Translations under genes and position numbers: made by a program
In this document: positions 10,561-20,318 of the stretch, piece by piece
How positions within the stretch are numbered: the stretch's first letter is position 1
Layout of the letters: every line of letters starts with the position of its first letter
Source: Vairimorpha ceranae
Lineage: Eukaryota > Microsporidia > Nosematidae
Assembly (NCBI RefSeq): GCF_000988165.1
Contig: NW_020169300.1
Location: 1-64,000 of the forward strand
DNA: 64,000 nt
Direction: 5' to 3'
The notes under the pieces: generated by a model
The model's database searches: none
What the model was told of the DNA's origin: nothing
The model's input: only the letters and a program-made list of their open reading frames with translations

Positions 10561-11466
10561 ATGGGAGACCACCACACAAACCCCGATTTGCAAAAAAATA
10601 AAGAACGAAATGAAAACTGTGATATAATCTCTGAAAAGCATAAACGTGCAGATATAGAAAACAAAATAGAAACACTACAAAGTTTAGAAACCAAAGACAC
10701 AAAAACAAGTAAAGATGAACCATCTTCTGACAAAGTTGCACAATCGATTGATGATACTGTTTTTACCGAATACAGTTCAAAAAAAGAAAAACAAAGTAAT
10801 GAAGCTTTGAAAAATGTCAAGAATTCAGACTTACCTTCGGAAGATCCTGTTACAAGTAGTAAAATTTCCGATGAGTGTGTTTCTACCGCAATTGGTACAA
10901 AAGCATCAGAAGAAGAAAACATGAATTATGATACATCTTTGAGAATTTCTAAAACTAATGTAACTGAAGACGATAAAAAGTTAATAAATGGAAAAAGTTC
11001 TAATCTTTTTGGAGGAGATGTAAAAAAAGTCAAACTGTCAATAGATATTAATCAACCAGCAGATAATATTTTTATGAAAAATAAACCCAAATCAAAAGCA
11101 GTAACAAACTCCTCTTTTCTTACAAATGTTATAAAAAAAGAAGACATAGCAGAAAATATAGAAGTAGATAAAAGCCTTTTAGGTACATTACTTTTCGAAT
11201 CAAAATCTTTATTTTATAAATTTACCAATAAAAAATGGGAGAAAATAGGTACTGGCCACATATATATTTATAAAACACAAGAGCTAAGACTCATTTTTGT
11301 AAGAGACGGTCTTATGACTGTTTCATTTGACTTTTATAAAATTTTTGATATAAAGCCATCTGTAAAAGATAAAGGTGTACTATTTAAAATTCCTACGGGA
11401 GAATTGGTGTTATTAATGTTTGAAAAAGAAGATGAAAAAACAAAGTTCTTCGAGTTAATTAAATAA
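10561..11466 (+). CDS. RanBP1-domain protein, Nup2/Nup50-like
   Basis: The C-terminal ~95 residues (about 205-301) form a Ran-binding domain. SLFYKFTNKKWEKIGTG matches the conserved L-Y-x-F-x-x-x-W-K-E-R-G-x-G core, and the following LRLIFVRDGL fits the next strands. The preceding ~200 residues are polar, Lys/Ser/Glu-rich and disordered, with one LFGG (SSNLFGG, near 150) followed by a basic patch. This matches the layout of the FG nucleoporins Nup2/Nup50, which bind RanGTP and help release and recycle import cargo at the nuclear pore. Free cytosolic RanBP1 proteins lack such a long tail. The ATG follows a CCCC block by two bases. No coiled coil or membrane segment is seen. Confidence 0.8.
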   Translation: MGDHHTNPDLQKNKERNENCDIISEKHKRADIENKIETLQSLETKDTKTSKDEPSSDKVAQSIDDTVFTEYSSKKEKQSNEALKNVKNSDLPSEDPVTSSKISDECVSTAIGTKASEEENMNYDTSLRISKTNVTEDDKKLINGKSSNLFGGDVKKVKLSIDINQPADNIFMKNKPKSKAVTNSSFLTNVIKKEDIAENIEVDKSLLGTLLFESKSLFYKFTNKKWEKIGTGHIYIYKTQELRLIFVRDGLMTVSFDFYKIFDIKPSVKDKGVLFKIPTGELVLLMFEKEDEKTKFFELIK

Positions 11467-11576
11467 CTTTATACATCAAAACGCGTAAAGTTTTTATAAT
11501 AAATTTATTTTTTTACTTATTTTTATTATAAATAGTAACGAATCGTAAGTTTAAACTTACTAAGTATTTACCCTTT

Positions 11577-11912
11577 ATGGCAATTGTAAAAATTAAAGAT
11601 TTAAAAATTTTTATAAAGAATGTTGATGTAGAATTTATAATCTTAAAACTACTAGAAACTACTCTAACCAAAGACAATGATAAAATATACACTTATTTAG
11701 TAGCCGACGAATCTGGTTCTATTGAAGCTTCTATTTGGAATATATTACTTGACATTGGAGATATAATTTACATTTACGATGCGTATGTGTCATCTTTTAA
11801 AGAACGAAAAAGAATATTTAAGAGTGGTAATGGATATATTAGAAGAATTGGTGAGATAAAAAAGGAATTTATTCTTAATGAAGAACACAAGAAATTATTT
11901 TCTTTTAGCTAA
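11577..11912 (+). CDS. SOSS-B-like single-strand DNA-binding OB-fold protein
   Basis: The whole 111-residue protein is one OB fold of the hSSB1/SOSS-B (NABP) type. The pattern of FIILKLLE, then TYLVADESGSIEASIWN, then GDIIYIYDAYVSSFKER, ending GYIRRIGEI, follows the order of conserved strands in SOSS-B (V-A-D-x-T-G-S-I-x-x-S-x-W, then G-D-I-I, then G-x-x-x-x-I-G). In animals the family binds single-stranded DNA in repair and in the Integrator-linked SOSS complex. Here only the OB fold remains and the disordered tail is missing. A CCC block lies three bases before the ATG. It might also work as a general ssDNA or RNA binder. Confidence 0.8.
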   Translation: MAIVKIKDLKIFIKNVDVEFIILKLLETTLTKDNDKIYTYLVADESGSIEASIWNILLDIGDIIYIYDAYVSSFKERKRIFKSGNGYIRRIGEIKKEFILNEEHKKLFSFS

Positions 11913-12158
11913 ACTACAAGGTAAAGTTATAAATTATCTGTAAATTATAATTTATTTGTAAAATTATGTTTCTATACAAGTAATCAAATACAAATTTTTG
12001 TTTTAACTTTTATTTAATCATATTTGTTATTACGCGCTTTTTAATACGAAACATCTGATCATTTTAATGCATCAAATAAAAAAATTTTAATTTTCCTTTT
12101 TTTATCATTGGTTTTTCCCCTTTAAATTAAATATAAAAATACTTGTTACTAACCCCGT

Positions 12159-14189
12159 ATGAAAAATTATATATTAAACACAAAACTTATTTACTATGCA
12201 TCAAGACTTAATGAAAAGGATGCCCACGCCGCATTTTTAGGTGCACAATATAAAAAATCAGGCAGTCCTAATAAGTCATCAAAAATTGATCTTCAATATG
12301 AAAAGGTAACAGATTCAATAAATTTGTATATGAAACCTAGGTGTTATGTTAATAATTATATTTACGATAAAAATGCGATATATGTTGGTGTTCTTGATAC
12401 AGATTGGACGATAAAAGAATCGGATTACGATTATATCAAAAAAATATGCGAAAAACACAATATTATACCCATATTTAACGGTCCTGGTGATTTTAGTCAA
12501 CTAATTACTGATATCTTAGATGCTAATACTTTTACTTACACGCATTCCAAATTAAATCATGCTGAGTTATATGACTTATATTGCAAATTTAACAACCAGG
12601 TATTAAAGGAATTAGGAGATGTTAAAGATACTGATATTGTATGGGCACAAGATTATAACTTTATACACACACTTGCGCACTTTAAAAATACTATTTTAAC
12701 AATTTCTAGATTTAATGAATTATGGAAATGTATACCATTCTACAATTTGTTACTGGATGATATTTTAAAAGTTAAAATATTAGATTTCTGCTGTAAAAAT
12801 GAAATAAAAGATTTTAAAACGTTTGTGTCGTACACCTATTTTACTGAAAAGCATGGTAATCCTGAACTTGTTTCTATTGATAAAGGAATAGACAAAGATT
12901 TTATTGATAGAACCTTTCTTAAAGATATACATATTGAAAAAAATACAATTGTAATCCCTTATGATTCTCTACATCATTTAATATGTATTGACAAGTATAT
13001 TAATAAATATGATGTGCCTTTACAAGTAAATTTATTAAACATAAATAACAAGAAAGTAAGCCAAGATGTATTAAATTACGTAAATTATTTACAACTAAAA
13101 ACTGAAGTAAAAGTATGTACACCCAAATCAAACGAGGATTTCTTAAAAATTTTAAGTCGGTGTCATATAGGATTTTATAAGTCTTTAGAAAATTATTTTA
13201 GTTATTTTAATCGTCACGTCGTAGCAAGTAGCGTTTATGATTACGAAAGCGTCGCAGATGAAATTTATAAAAAATTACATTTCGTTGAACAAAATAACGA
13301 ATGTGTACCTGATTTAAAAGATTATGTAACAGAATTATTTAGCAAAATACAAAGTAGAAGTGAAGTTGAATATAAAAACAAAACTGTTGATTTTTCTAAT
13401 ATAAGCAATTTAAGTACACCGCGCATCAAAAGACAGATTATTTTTGACAAAAACAGTGATAAGGGACCATCTGACAGTACAACTAGTCAATCTATTAATA
13501 CCATTTTGTATAAAGATCTGCCTTTGGAGGATGTCTGTGCAATCATTTTAGATTATGATGGTACACTTGTGCCTGTATGTGATGATCCAAAAGATGCTAT
13601 ACTTCCCGACTCCCACAAAGAAATACTTCTTAATCTAAATAAAAAAATAAAAGTTGTTATAAGTTCTGGACGATCGCGCGAAGACATGGACAGATTTGTT
13701 CCTTCAAATTTAGAAGTGTTTTCAGAACATTGCACATTTGTACGCATTAATAACGAATGGCGCAGACTACTTCCTAAGATAAACTTTGATCTTGAGTACC
13801 GAATAGCAAGATTTTACGAGGAGAGAACACCAGGAAGTTTTATAGAAAAAAAAAGTAATGGATTTGTATTTCATTACAGAAGTTGTGAGCCATCTTTAGG
13901 ATTTTCACAGGCACAAAAACTTTATACTGATTTAATTAAGATTTCCCCACACATTAAATTAGGCAAAAAAATCGTTGAGTACAAAGTTGGAAACAAAAAT
14001 GATATTTTTAAATATTATCGTAAGAATTTAATAATTTGTGGAGATGACGTTACTGATGAAGATATGTTTGATAATAGCAGAGGATTGACTATAAGGGTGG
14101 GATATTGTGAGAAAACGAATGCAGATTATTACGTAAATGATGTTGATGAAATGATACATTTATTGCAGCAATTGGCAACATCAAAATAA
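12159..14189 (+). CDS. TPS2: Trehalose-6-phosphate phosphatase (TPS2 type)
   Basis: Two domains are seen. Residues 1 to about 400 are a diverged GT20 (trehalose-phosphate synthase-like) domain. Its WAQDYNF segment sits where active synthases have W-V-H-D-Y, and the donor-binding residues are mostly lost, as in fungal Tps2. Residues about 455-676 are a HAD-family phosphatase: nucleophile motif DYDGT at 465-469, SSGRSR from 502, and GDDVTDED from 628. It removes phosphate from trehalose-6-phosphate, the last step of trehalose synthesis, trehalose being a main sugar of microsporidian spores. The start follows a CCCC block. The partner synthase TPS1 is 4.6 kb downstream on the other strand. The stop lies four bases from the stop of the convergent gene, so the transcripts must overlap. 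Confidence 0.95.
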   Translation: MKNYILNTKLIYYASRLNEKDAHAAFLGAQYKKSGSPNKSSKIDLQYEKVTDSINLYMKPRCYVNNYIYDKNAIYVGVLDTDWTIKESDYDYIKKICEKHNIIPIFNGPGDFSQLITDILDANTFTYTHSKLNHAELYDLYCKFNNQVLKELGDVKDTDIVWAQDYNFIHTLAHFKNTILTISRFNELWKCIPFYNLLLDDILKVKILDFCCKNEIKDFKTFVSYTYFTEKHGNPELVSIDKGIDKDFIDRTFLKDIHIEKNTIVIPYDSLHHLICIDKYINKYDVPLQVNLLNINNKKVSQDVLNYVNYLQLKTEVKVCTPKSNEDFLKILSRCHIGFYKSLENYFSYFNRHVVASSVYDYESVADEIYKKLHFVEQNNECVPDLKDYVTELFSKIQSRSEVEYKNKTVDFSNISNLSTPRIKRQIIFDKNSDKGPSDSTTSQSINTILYKDLPLEDVCAIILDYDGTLVPVCDDPKDAILPDSHKEILLNLNKKIKVVISSGRSREDMDRFVPSNLEVFSEHCTFVRINNEWRRLLPKINFDLEYRIARFYEERTPGSFIEKKSNGFVFHYRSCEPSLGFSQAQKLYTDLIKISPHIKLGKKIVEYKVGNKNDIFKYYRKNLIICGDDVTDEDMFDNSRGLTIRVGYCEKTNADYYVNDVDEMIHLLQQLATSK

Positions 14190-14193
14190 ATCT

Positions 14194-15144
14194 TTATTTT
14201 TTTCTTTTCACTTTTAAAACCGTAAAAAAAGAAGATTCTACGCTTTTTTTCGATCTATCAAATTCTTTAAGTGCAAATGGTTCTAAATTTAATATTTTTA
14301 CTAAAGCTTTACTAGAATTTTCAATATGTTTAGGAGTTTTAAAAGAAAGTTTACGCAACAGTTCTTGTAAATTATCTGTCAATTTAGTATTTACATTTTC
14401 TTTGTCAACATGTGCCAAGTTTTGTTCACTACACCTGCGTATTGTTTCATTATTATTACAATAAAGAATTGTTTTATTATTGTTCGTATTTTTTTTGATT
14501 TTATTTACACCAATTTCCGCATATTTAGTATGTTTAAATAAGTTATCTGTATCCTTAAAATCTTCTTTTGTTTCGTTATTAAACTCTATTTGTAAATTAT
14601 TATTGTTTTCTCGGTTCATACTAAATATTATACAACCTTTTATAAAATCTGCTCTACAACATAAAATTGTAAATAACTTATCAAGATCAATATCCCCTAC
14701 TTTATTTAAAATTTTTGATATCGGTTCATCTTCAAATCTAACTATTTCGTAACTTGACGTAAAAATATCTTTTAAATAATTTTTACTATTAGATTTTAAA
14801 ACGTATATTATATTTCTAGAGTTTAGGATAGAAAATATATCATTCCAATAAGACTCAAGATCTTTTAGTACTTTTTTAATATCACTATTAAATACGTAAA
14901 ATCTTTTAGATATACCAAAACAATATATTAATTTACATTGATTACAATATTCACTTAATATTGTAAGAATAAAATCCTTACTTTTACAACTATTTGAATA
15001 TCCTGTGCTATCTAATTTATCAATATAACAAGTATTATCTTTGATATAAAATGATAGAAAATAAATAGCGATTTTATTTTCAAACAACACAAACGAATGT
15101 AAAAAACAGTTGTCAATTTTCCTAGCTTCTTTGTAAATTTCCAT
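14194..15144 (-). CDS. Rtt109-like histone acetyltransferase (probable)
   Basis: The start chosen is the ATG at 15144 (MEIYKEAR), because a TCCC block sits just before it; the frame is open a little further upstream but has no ATG there. The 316-residue protein shows two segments that fit fungal Rtt109. The first is YIDKLDSTGYSNS (about 40-52), matching the V-S-K-A-D-T-N/T-G-Y strand. The second is a stretch near 150-185 (GDIDLDKLFTILCCRADF then GCIIF) resembling the F-W-x-x-x-x-x-R-Q-E-C-x-x-G-x-x-V-G-F block. Rtt109 acetylates new histone H3 during nucleosome assembly. The C-terminal 120 residues are polar and basic, ending KVKRKK. Similarity is moderate; an unrelated protein cannot be excluded. 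Confidence 0.5.
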   Translation of the reverse strand: MEIYKEARKIDNCFLHSFVLFENKIAIYFLSFYIKDNTCYIDKLDSTGYSNSCKSKDFILTILSEYCNQCKLIYCFGISKRFYVFNSDIKKVLKDLESYWNDIFSILNSRNIIYVLKSNSKNYLKDIFTSSYEIVRFEDEPISKILNKVGDIDLDKLFTILCCRADFIKGCIIFSMNRENNNNLQIEFNNETKEDFKDTDNLFKHTKYAEIGVNKIKKNTNNNKTILYCNNNETIRRCSEQNLAHVDKENVNTKLTDNLQELLRKLSFKTPKHIENSSKALVKILNLEPFALKEFDRSKKSVESSFFTVLKVKRKK

Positions 15145-15694
15145 ATGAAAGGGATGCAAAAAATTGAGAACAATTTTATGACAACTGTACTTTGGTAGTT
15201 AAACTTTATATGTAAGTTATAAAAATTGTAAAAAGCATTTAGTTAAAAAAATAATTACAATGTAAAAGATTTTAATAAATTTTTAAAGCAGGATTTACAC
15301 AATCCTTTGCTTTAAAACCAAGAATTGACGAAAACAAATAAGTGTTATATAAAAGAAATTTTATACAAATTTTCAATTTATTTCGATTAGGCCAATTTAT
15401 AAAAAATATCACTATAAAGGTTTTTGCTAATTTTAAATCCCAATGATTCCCGTATGCTAGTAAAATTAAGTAAATTTACTAAAGCTATATTAATTGACTT
15501 ATTTTATAAAATTATAAAGAAAAGATTTTAAAGCCTAATTAATTAGATGTAAGGATAAAAGGAAAGGGATGATTGTAAAAACTACAATATCCAATTTATT
15601 ATAGTTATGTACTAAAAACAAATTTTATATAATTTCTCTTAAACTTTACTGCATTTGATACACTTACTAACTTTTACTATTTTTTTACCCTTGT
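15145..15694. other. Divergent promoter region, nothing else seen
   Basis: About 550 bp between two divergently transcribed genes. It carries the C-rich start blocks of both at its edges (about 15151 on the minus strand and 15688 on the plus strand). No RNA gene or repeat recognised. Confidence 0.5.
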
Positions 15695-16666
15695 ATGAAC
15701 AGTAGATCTATTAATAAATTTATAAAAGACAAAAATTTTAGAAAACTTTCCGTTACCTTTAAACCTTTTATCCCCAAACATAATTATTATGATATTACTC
15801 CACCTTTCGACCATATTATCAATAAACATGTTTTTTATACAAAAAATAAAAATTTTAATAATGCGGTGGAAGTTCTTAAAACAGCTTGTGTCCTTTTTGA
15901 CTGCCAATGCAGAGATGAGGCATCTGTTATTTTTAAGTACATTATAAAAAATTGTATATTTCATATTGAGACAGATGAAGATATTAGATCACTTATAAAA
16001 ATTACATTAGAAATATATAAGCATACTAAATACCACACACTTGCCAATATTCTGTTTAAATTATATTTTAGGATTCAAAATCTAGAATTGGCGTATAATT
16101 TTCTTCTTATTACCAGTAATAACCGTATACATAAAAAGGACTATTATATTTATAATTTGTATAAAGGATTACTACTATTTTATAAGGGAGATCTAGAAGA
16201 GTCGAGTAAATGTATTAATTTGTCTTTTAAAAGTAAAAAAATACGTAAAGAAGGGTTTTTATTATTTTTTATTATTAATTTAATTAATAATAAATATATT
16301 AAAACTGAAGATGAAATGTTGTTAAATCTGAAAATTATTGTAAGAGAGGGGCTGTTTACACATATTTATAACATCTTAGATGAGTTAGAAGGATTTTTTG
16401 TAAAATTTAATATATCCTTAATAGTAAGAAATTATCTACCACAGTTATGTTTTGCGAATCTTATAAAAAGAATATTTTATTTAAAAAACGAGGATTATAA
16501 ATTAAATTTAGAGTATCTTTTAGAAGTTATAGATCTAGATTATGAAGAATTAATAAGTATGGTGTGTTGTGTTATAGAAAGTAATTTAGTAAAAGGATAC
16601 ATTAGTGTTAATAAGAACATGATGGTATTTAGTAGAAGAGATCCTTTTCCGCTAAAATTTTTTTAA
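15695..16666 (+). CDS. PCI-domain protein, Thp1/PCID2 family (TREX-2)
   Basis: The 323-residue protein matches PCID2/Thp1 along its second half. YKGLLLFYKGDLEESSKCIN parallels the repeat that precedes the PCI domain, and NLIKRIFYL lies in the PCI helix bundle. LVKGYISVNKNMMVFSRRDPFP at the end corresponds to the family's G-H-V-K-G-Y-I-S ... V-V-S-K-x-x-P-F-P terminus. In yeast and animals this protein pairs with Sac3 and Dss1 in TREX-2, which links transcription to mRNA export at the nuclear pore. The N-terminal part is shortened compared with about 400 residues in animals. The start follows an ACCC block by four bases. The conserved tail makes the assignment firm. Confidence 0.88.
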   Translation: MNSRSINKFIKDKNFRKLSVTFKPFIPKHNYYDITPPFDHIINKHVFYTKNKNFNNAVEVLKTACVLFDCQCRDEASVIFKYIIKNCIFHIETDEDIRSLIKITLEIYKHTKYHTLANILFKLYFRIQNLELAYNFLLITSNNRIHKKDYYIYNLYKGLLLFYKGDLEESSKCINLSFKSKKIRKEGFLLFFIINLINNKYIKTEDEMLLNLKIIVREGLFTHIYNILDELEGFFVKFNISLIVRNYLPQLCFANLIKRIFYLKNEDYKLNLEYLLEVIDLDYEELISMVCCVIESNLVKGYISVNKNMMVFSRRDPFPLKFF

Positions 16667-16964
16667 TAAATTTTATACATATTTTTTGTAATTGGATTTA
16701 TTTAACATTTTTTGCGTCTCAAAGTTCTGATAAGTTTTATACAAGTCAGTATTTATACATAGTGGTTGACATTAAAATATTAGCACTATTTTACTTTTAA
16801 CTTATTTTTATTATCTGTAAATTATAAAAATACAAAATTTTTACAATGAATAAAATATATCAACATTAGAAATTGATATACAGTTATTTTAAAATAAAAA
16901 AAAGTGTAAATTTGTAAAAAAGATGTAATACTTTTTAAGTCAAAAACTTTTTTTTTACCCTCAT

Positions 16965-17483
16965 ATGGAAATTTACAAATACAATGAAAATAAAGCAGAA
17001 ATAAACAGAAGGAAGCTACTTAAACCATTTGGTAACACCAAACAAATAACTATTACAGACAAAGTTACAAATTTTCCATTTACACGTTGTACAAATGAAA
17101 AAATCGAAATTAAAACACCGGTTGAACAAGATTTTGTAGCTTATGTACCAAATATTTCTATTAAGCCTAAAGAACAGACTTCTAGCTCTACTGCTTATGT
17201 TCCTCCTGTCAGTCATGTTTCTTCTGATGTTATTAGCGTTAAAATATCTAATTACGATATAAATATTAAGAAAGACGAGCTGTATAAAATTATTTGTCGG
17301 CACACTAATGTTAAATTTGGAAAATTTCATATGGTTTTTGATAGAGAAACGGGAATTAGCAGGGGATATTGCTTTGTCAGTGTAAATAGTAAAGAGGAAG
17401 CGAATCAATTACTTAATGACCTTAAGGTAGTCATTATAGACAATTTACGCTTATGTGTAGAATTAGCAAAAAATAAAACGTAA
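16965..17483 (+). CDS. Translation initiation factor eIF3 subunit G
   Basis: Residues 89-170 are an RRM with RNP2 ISVKISNY (90-97) and RNP1 RGYCFVSV (133-140), ending VELAKNK, which parallels the V-E-W-A-K end of eIF3g. N-terminal hallmarks are RRKLLKPFGN (15-24), matching eIF3g's A-R-R-K-x-W-x-K-F-G, and AYVPP (77-81), matching its Y-V-P-P linker. The zinc-knuckle region between them has shrunk to FPFTRC with only one cysteine, so the zinc site is lost. At 172 residues it is about half of the animal protein. eIF3g helps the 43S complex in scanning and recycling. A CCC block precedes the ATG. Confidence 0.85.
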   Translation: MEIYKYNENKAEINRRKLLKPFGNTKQITITDKVTNFPFTRCTNEKIEIKTPVEQDFVAYVPNISIKPKEQTSSSTAYVPPVSHVSSDVISVKISNYDINIKKDELYKIICRHTNVKFGKFHMVFDRETGISRGYCFVSVNSKEEANQLLNDLKVVIIDNLRLCVELAKNKT

Positions 17484-17632
17484 ATTTATTCTTTTTAGCT
17501 TTTTTGATTTTTAAAGATCACGTGTCTAAGGAATTTATACGTTTACTTCTCAACTGAATACTCGTAAATTTTTTTTTGCTATCAGTTTTATTACTGTAGT
17601 ATACAAATACAAAACATATCACTCAATAAAGT

Positions 17633-18283
17633 TTATTTAGCTATTTTACTTGAAATAAAGAAATTTTTAACACTTTTGTTGAAATAAAATATCGTAACAA
17701 ACAATATCACAATTTTCAATAAAGAAATCCTAAACACAAGCTTAGAAATATAATTATATAACATAAGATACTTGGCTTCGTCTTTTTCTCCCGCTTTCTC
17801 CATCTCAAAGTTCTGTCTTGCAAATGAAAGCAATTCCTCGACTTTTTGTGTTAAGACAGTCATCTGGTAATCAACACCCGACACAATCTCTTCGCTTTTA
17901 GGATTTCCTTCAAATATCTCCACCTTAAGACCATAAAAATCTGGAACTTTAATATCTACATTAAATATAAAGGAATAGAATCCCGCACCTTTGTAAGAGG
18001 TAAAAAAGAATACATTATGTGAATCATACTTTCTATCATGAAAAAGCTCTTCTTTTTTATTGCCAGAAAGTCCATCCATTTTAAAAATAGTCAAAGATGT
18101 TTCAAAGGGCACATTAGACTCAACTTCACTCCATTGGAGTCTTTCCACATTTTTTACCATTAGTGTTGTTTTAACAAGTACAACTGTCTTTTCTTCCAAA
18201 TTCTTGCAGATTTCTAAATCTTCTTTTGGATTTATTAAAAAAATACTAGCATAAAGTGGTGAGAGTAACAAAAATAGATTCAT
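17633..18283 (-). CDS. p24/emp24 family cargo receptor
   Basis: Architecture is that of p24 proteins. A short signal peptide (about 1-12, MNLFLLLSPLYA) is followed by a lumenal GOLD-like beta domain (about 15-125, with FFFTSYKGAGFYSF in the place of the F-T-A-x-x-x-G-x-Y-x-F strand). A coiled coil (about 140-180), one membrane segment (about 184-202) and a short cytosolic tail (FFISSKIAK) complete it. The tail has a phenylalanine pair but lacks a clear dilysine. Members cycle between ER and Golgi in COPI and COPII vesicles and select lumenal cargo. The disulphide usual in GOLD domains is absent, since only Cys26 is seen. The start is preceded by an ACCCC block touching the ATG. Confidence 0.8.
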   Translation of the reverse strand: MNLFLLLSPLYASIFLINPKEDLEICKNLEEKTVVLVKTTLMVKNVERLQWSEVESNVPFETSLTIFKMDGLSGNKKEELFHDRKYDSHNVFFFTSYKGAGFYSFIFNVDIKVPDFYGLKVEIFEGNPKSEEIVSGVDYQMTVLTQKVEELLSFARQNFEMEKAGEKDEAKYLMLYNYISKLVFRISLLKIVILFVTIFYFNKSVKNFFISSKIAK

Positions 18284-18773
18284 GGGGTTAAAAATAAAAT
18301 AATTTTAAAAAGTGAAAAATTGCTTAAATTATAATAAGATAATATAGTAAATGTAATATTTCTGGAGTTAGTTAAAAACATGTTTATTGATAAAAGAATT
18401 CTTTTATATTTATTGTAGAATAATAATCTGTGAGGTTCCGATGTATCAAATACAGAATACTTATAGTATTAATCAGAACCGTTTGCACAAAAGTTGTGTT
18501 GTTCTACTAAATTATTTTCTTTTCGATTTGACACATATTGATCCAAACAATATGTTATACCCGAATGAATAATTTAATATAAACACAACAAATAAAGAAC
18601 ATAGAAATATTATAACAGCATTTAATACCAATACAAGTATTATTAAAACTTATATTTAATTATCATTTATACGCTTTTTTATACTAGCCATATAAAATAA
18701 AACTAAAAAAACGACAATGCCTGTGTTTAATGACAAATAAACTCTTATTAAATTCAATTAAAATAATAAAAAT
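18284..18773. other. Intergenic, nothing recognised
   Basis: About 490 bp between two minus-strand genes. A 61-codon plus-strand frame at 18387-18572 has no start signal or family resemblance and I do not count it. Confidence 0.5.
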
Positions 18774-20153
18774 TTATTTTTTCTTTATCGCAGATTCCCA
18801 GTTTTCATCTAACATATCTAAATTATCTTCTGCCCATTTAAAACTAGTAAATTTGTATACATTATCTTTATTTATTTTATATCTTCTTTTTCTTTCCTTT
18901 TTTGGCATCTCTAAGGCTTCCTTTAACCCTTCACATATGCTTTCTGTATTCCAAGGATTGACACTCACACATCCAGGCAAGGTAGAAGATACACCTGTAA
19001 ATTCACTCAGTACTAATATTCCTTGTGTATCATAAGAACAGCTTATATATTCTAAAGCTACTAAATTCATACCATCCCTTAAACTTGTAATTAACAGTGC
19101 ATCAGAGATATAATATAATGCGCAAAGTGTATTAAAATCAACAGAATTATTTAATAAATAGATATTTGTACTGTCTACATCTCCTATTGTACTATTTGTA
19201 CCAGATACAAGATTATTTATACAGTTTACATATCCTTTATATTCAACAACCCCCATTCTACTGGGAACACTAATCTGTAAAAATACAGTATTATTTTTGT
19301 AGTCGGGATATTTCTCTAGAAATCTTTTAAATCCTGCTACACGGTTAGGAATTCCTTTAATATAATCAGATCTATCTACTCCCAGTATAATAGTCTTATT
19401 TTTAAATTTATCTTTAAAATATTCTATACGTTCTTTTGTTTTATCTTCTTTAAGACACTTGGTAAATATATTAGGATCAATACCTATTGGTATAGCATCT
19501 ACTTTACTATTACAAGAAAGACCATTGGCTTTACAACATTCAATAAAATTCGCTACATATTCATGACTGTGAAATGAAATTAAATTTGCAGCCAACATAC
19601 CTTCTAATAATTCTTTTCTACAGCCCAATTTATTAAAACTAATACTACTTGGAAATGTTGTGTGAAGAAAAAACATTATCTTAATATTTTTTTTATATTC
19701 TCTAATTATTTCAGGTAGTAACATTAAATGGTAGTCGTGAACCCAAATAATATCATCATCTTCTGCTTCTTTAAGTATTGCTTGACAAAATATTTTATTA
19801 TAAGTTTTATACGCTTCGTAGTATTTATCGACTACCACCATGTCGTCGCAAAAATAGTGTAACATCGGCCATAAAATTCCGTTGCAAAATTTGTTATACG
19901 TTTTTTCATTTAGTTCTGGATCAATAAAAATGGGATAAAAGTTATATTTTGTTCTGCAATCATTGTAAATAGTATCTTTATCTTTGTCACTTAGTCCTTT
20001 ACTGCTCAAATTACCGAACCATTTAAATTTAATCCTACTATTTATTGATTGCAAGCCAGTTACTAATCCACCAGCACTATGTATATAATCAAAACCGTTA
20101 TCTGTACGTTTTAAAGTTATAGGTAGTCTATTGCTCACAACTATAAGTTTCAT
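18774..20153 (-). CDS. TPS1: Trehalose-6-phosphate synthase (GT20)
   Basis: A complete 459-residue GT20 enzyme, close to the usual 460-500. Seen in order are SNRLPITLKR (7-16), AGGLVTGL (27-34), WVHDYHLMLLP, HTTFPSS, GVDRSDYIKGIPNRV and SLRDGMNLVALEY, all donor- or acceptor-site motifs of active synthases. It joins UDP-glucose (or another NDP-glucose) to glucose-6-phosphate. The product is dephosphorylated by the TPS2 protein encoded 4.6 kb away, so both steps of the pathway are linked here. The N-terminal SNRLP follows the initiator Met closely, as is normal. A TCCC block lies about 8 bases upstream of the ATG, with another CCCC block 35 bases further out. Confidence 0.97.
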   Translation of the reverse strand: MKLIVVSNRLPITLKRTDNGFDYIHSAGGLVTGLQSINSRIKFKWFGNLSSKGLSDKDKDTIYNDCRTKYNFYPIFIDPELNEKTYNKFCNGILWPMLHYFCDDMVVVDKYYEAYKTYNKIFCQAILKEAEDDDIIWVHDYHLMLLPEIIREYKKNIKIMFFLHTTFPSSISFNKLGCRKELLEGMLAANLISFHSHEYVANFIECCKANGLSCNSKVDAIPIGIDPNIFTKCLKEDKTKERIEYFKDKFKNKTIILGVDRSDYIKGIPNRVAGFKRFLEKYPDYKNNTVFLQISVPSRMGVVEYKGYVNCINNLVSGTNSTIGDVDSTNIYLLNNSVDFNTLCALYYISDALLITSLRDGMNLVALEYISCSYDTQGILVLSEFTGVSSTLPGCVSVNPWNTESICEGLKEALEMPKKERKRRYKINKDNVYKFTSFKWAEDNLDMLDENWESAIKKK

Positions 20154-20318
20154 TTTTAAGGGAAAGTAAAGTTCTTTTATATAAAAAAAGGGGTTAAATG
20201 ATTATTATTGATAAATTAATAAGAAAGGGGCAAGATAACAAGAATTAAATGTGATATAAAGTGATGAAATAAAAATTGGTGTAAATTAAAAGAATAAAAT
20301 GGCATAAAATGTTGTTAT

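Noticed and set aside
18387..18572. 61-codon plus-strand frame between p24 and TPS1 genes
   Set aside because: No start block, no family resemblance, length expected by chance.
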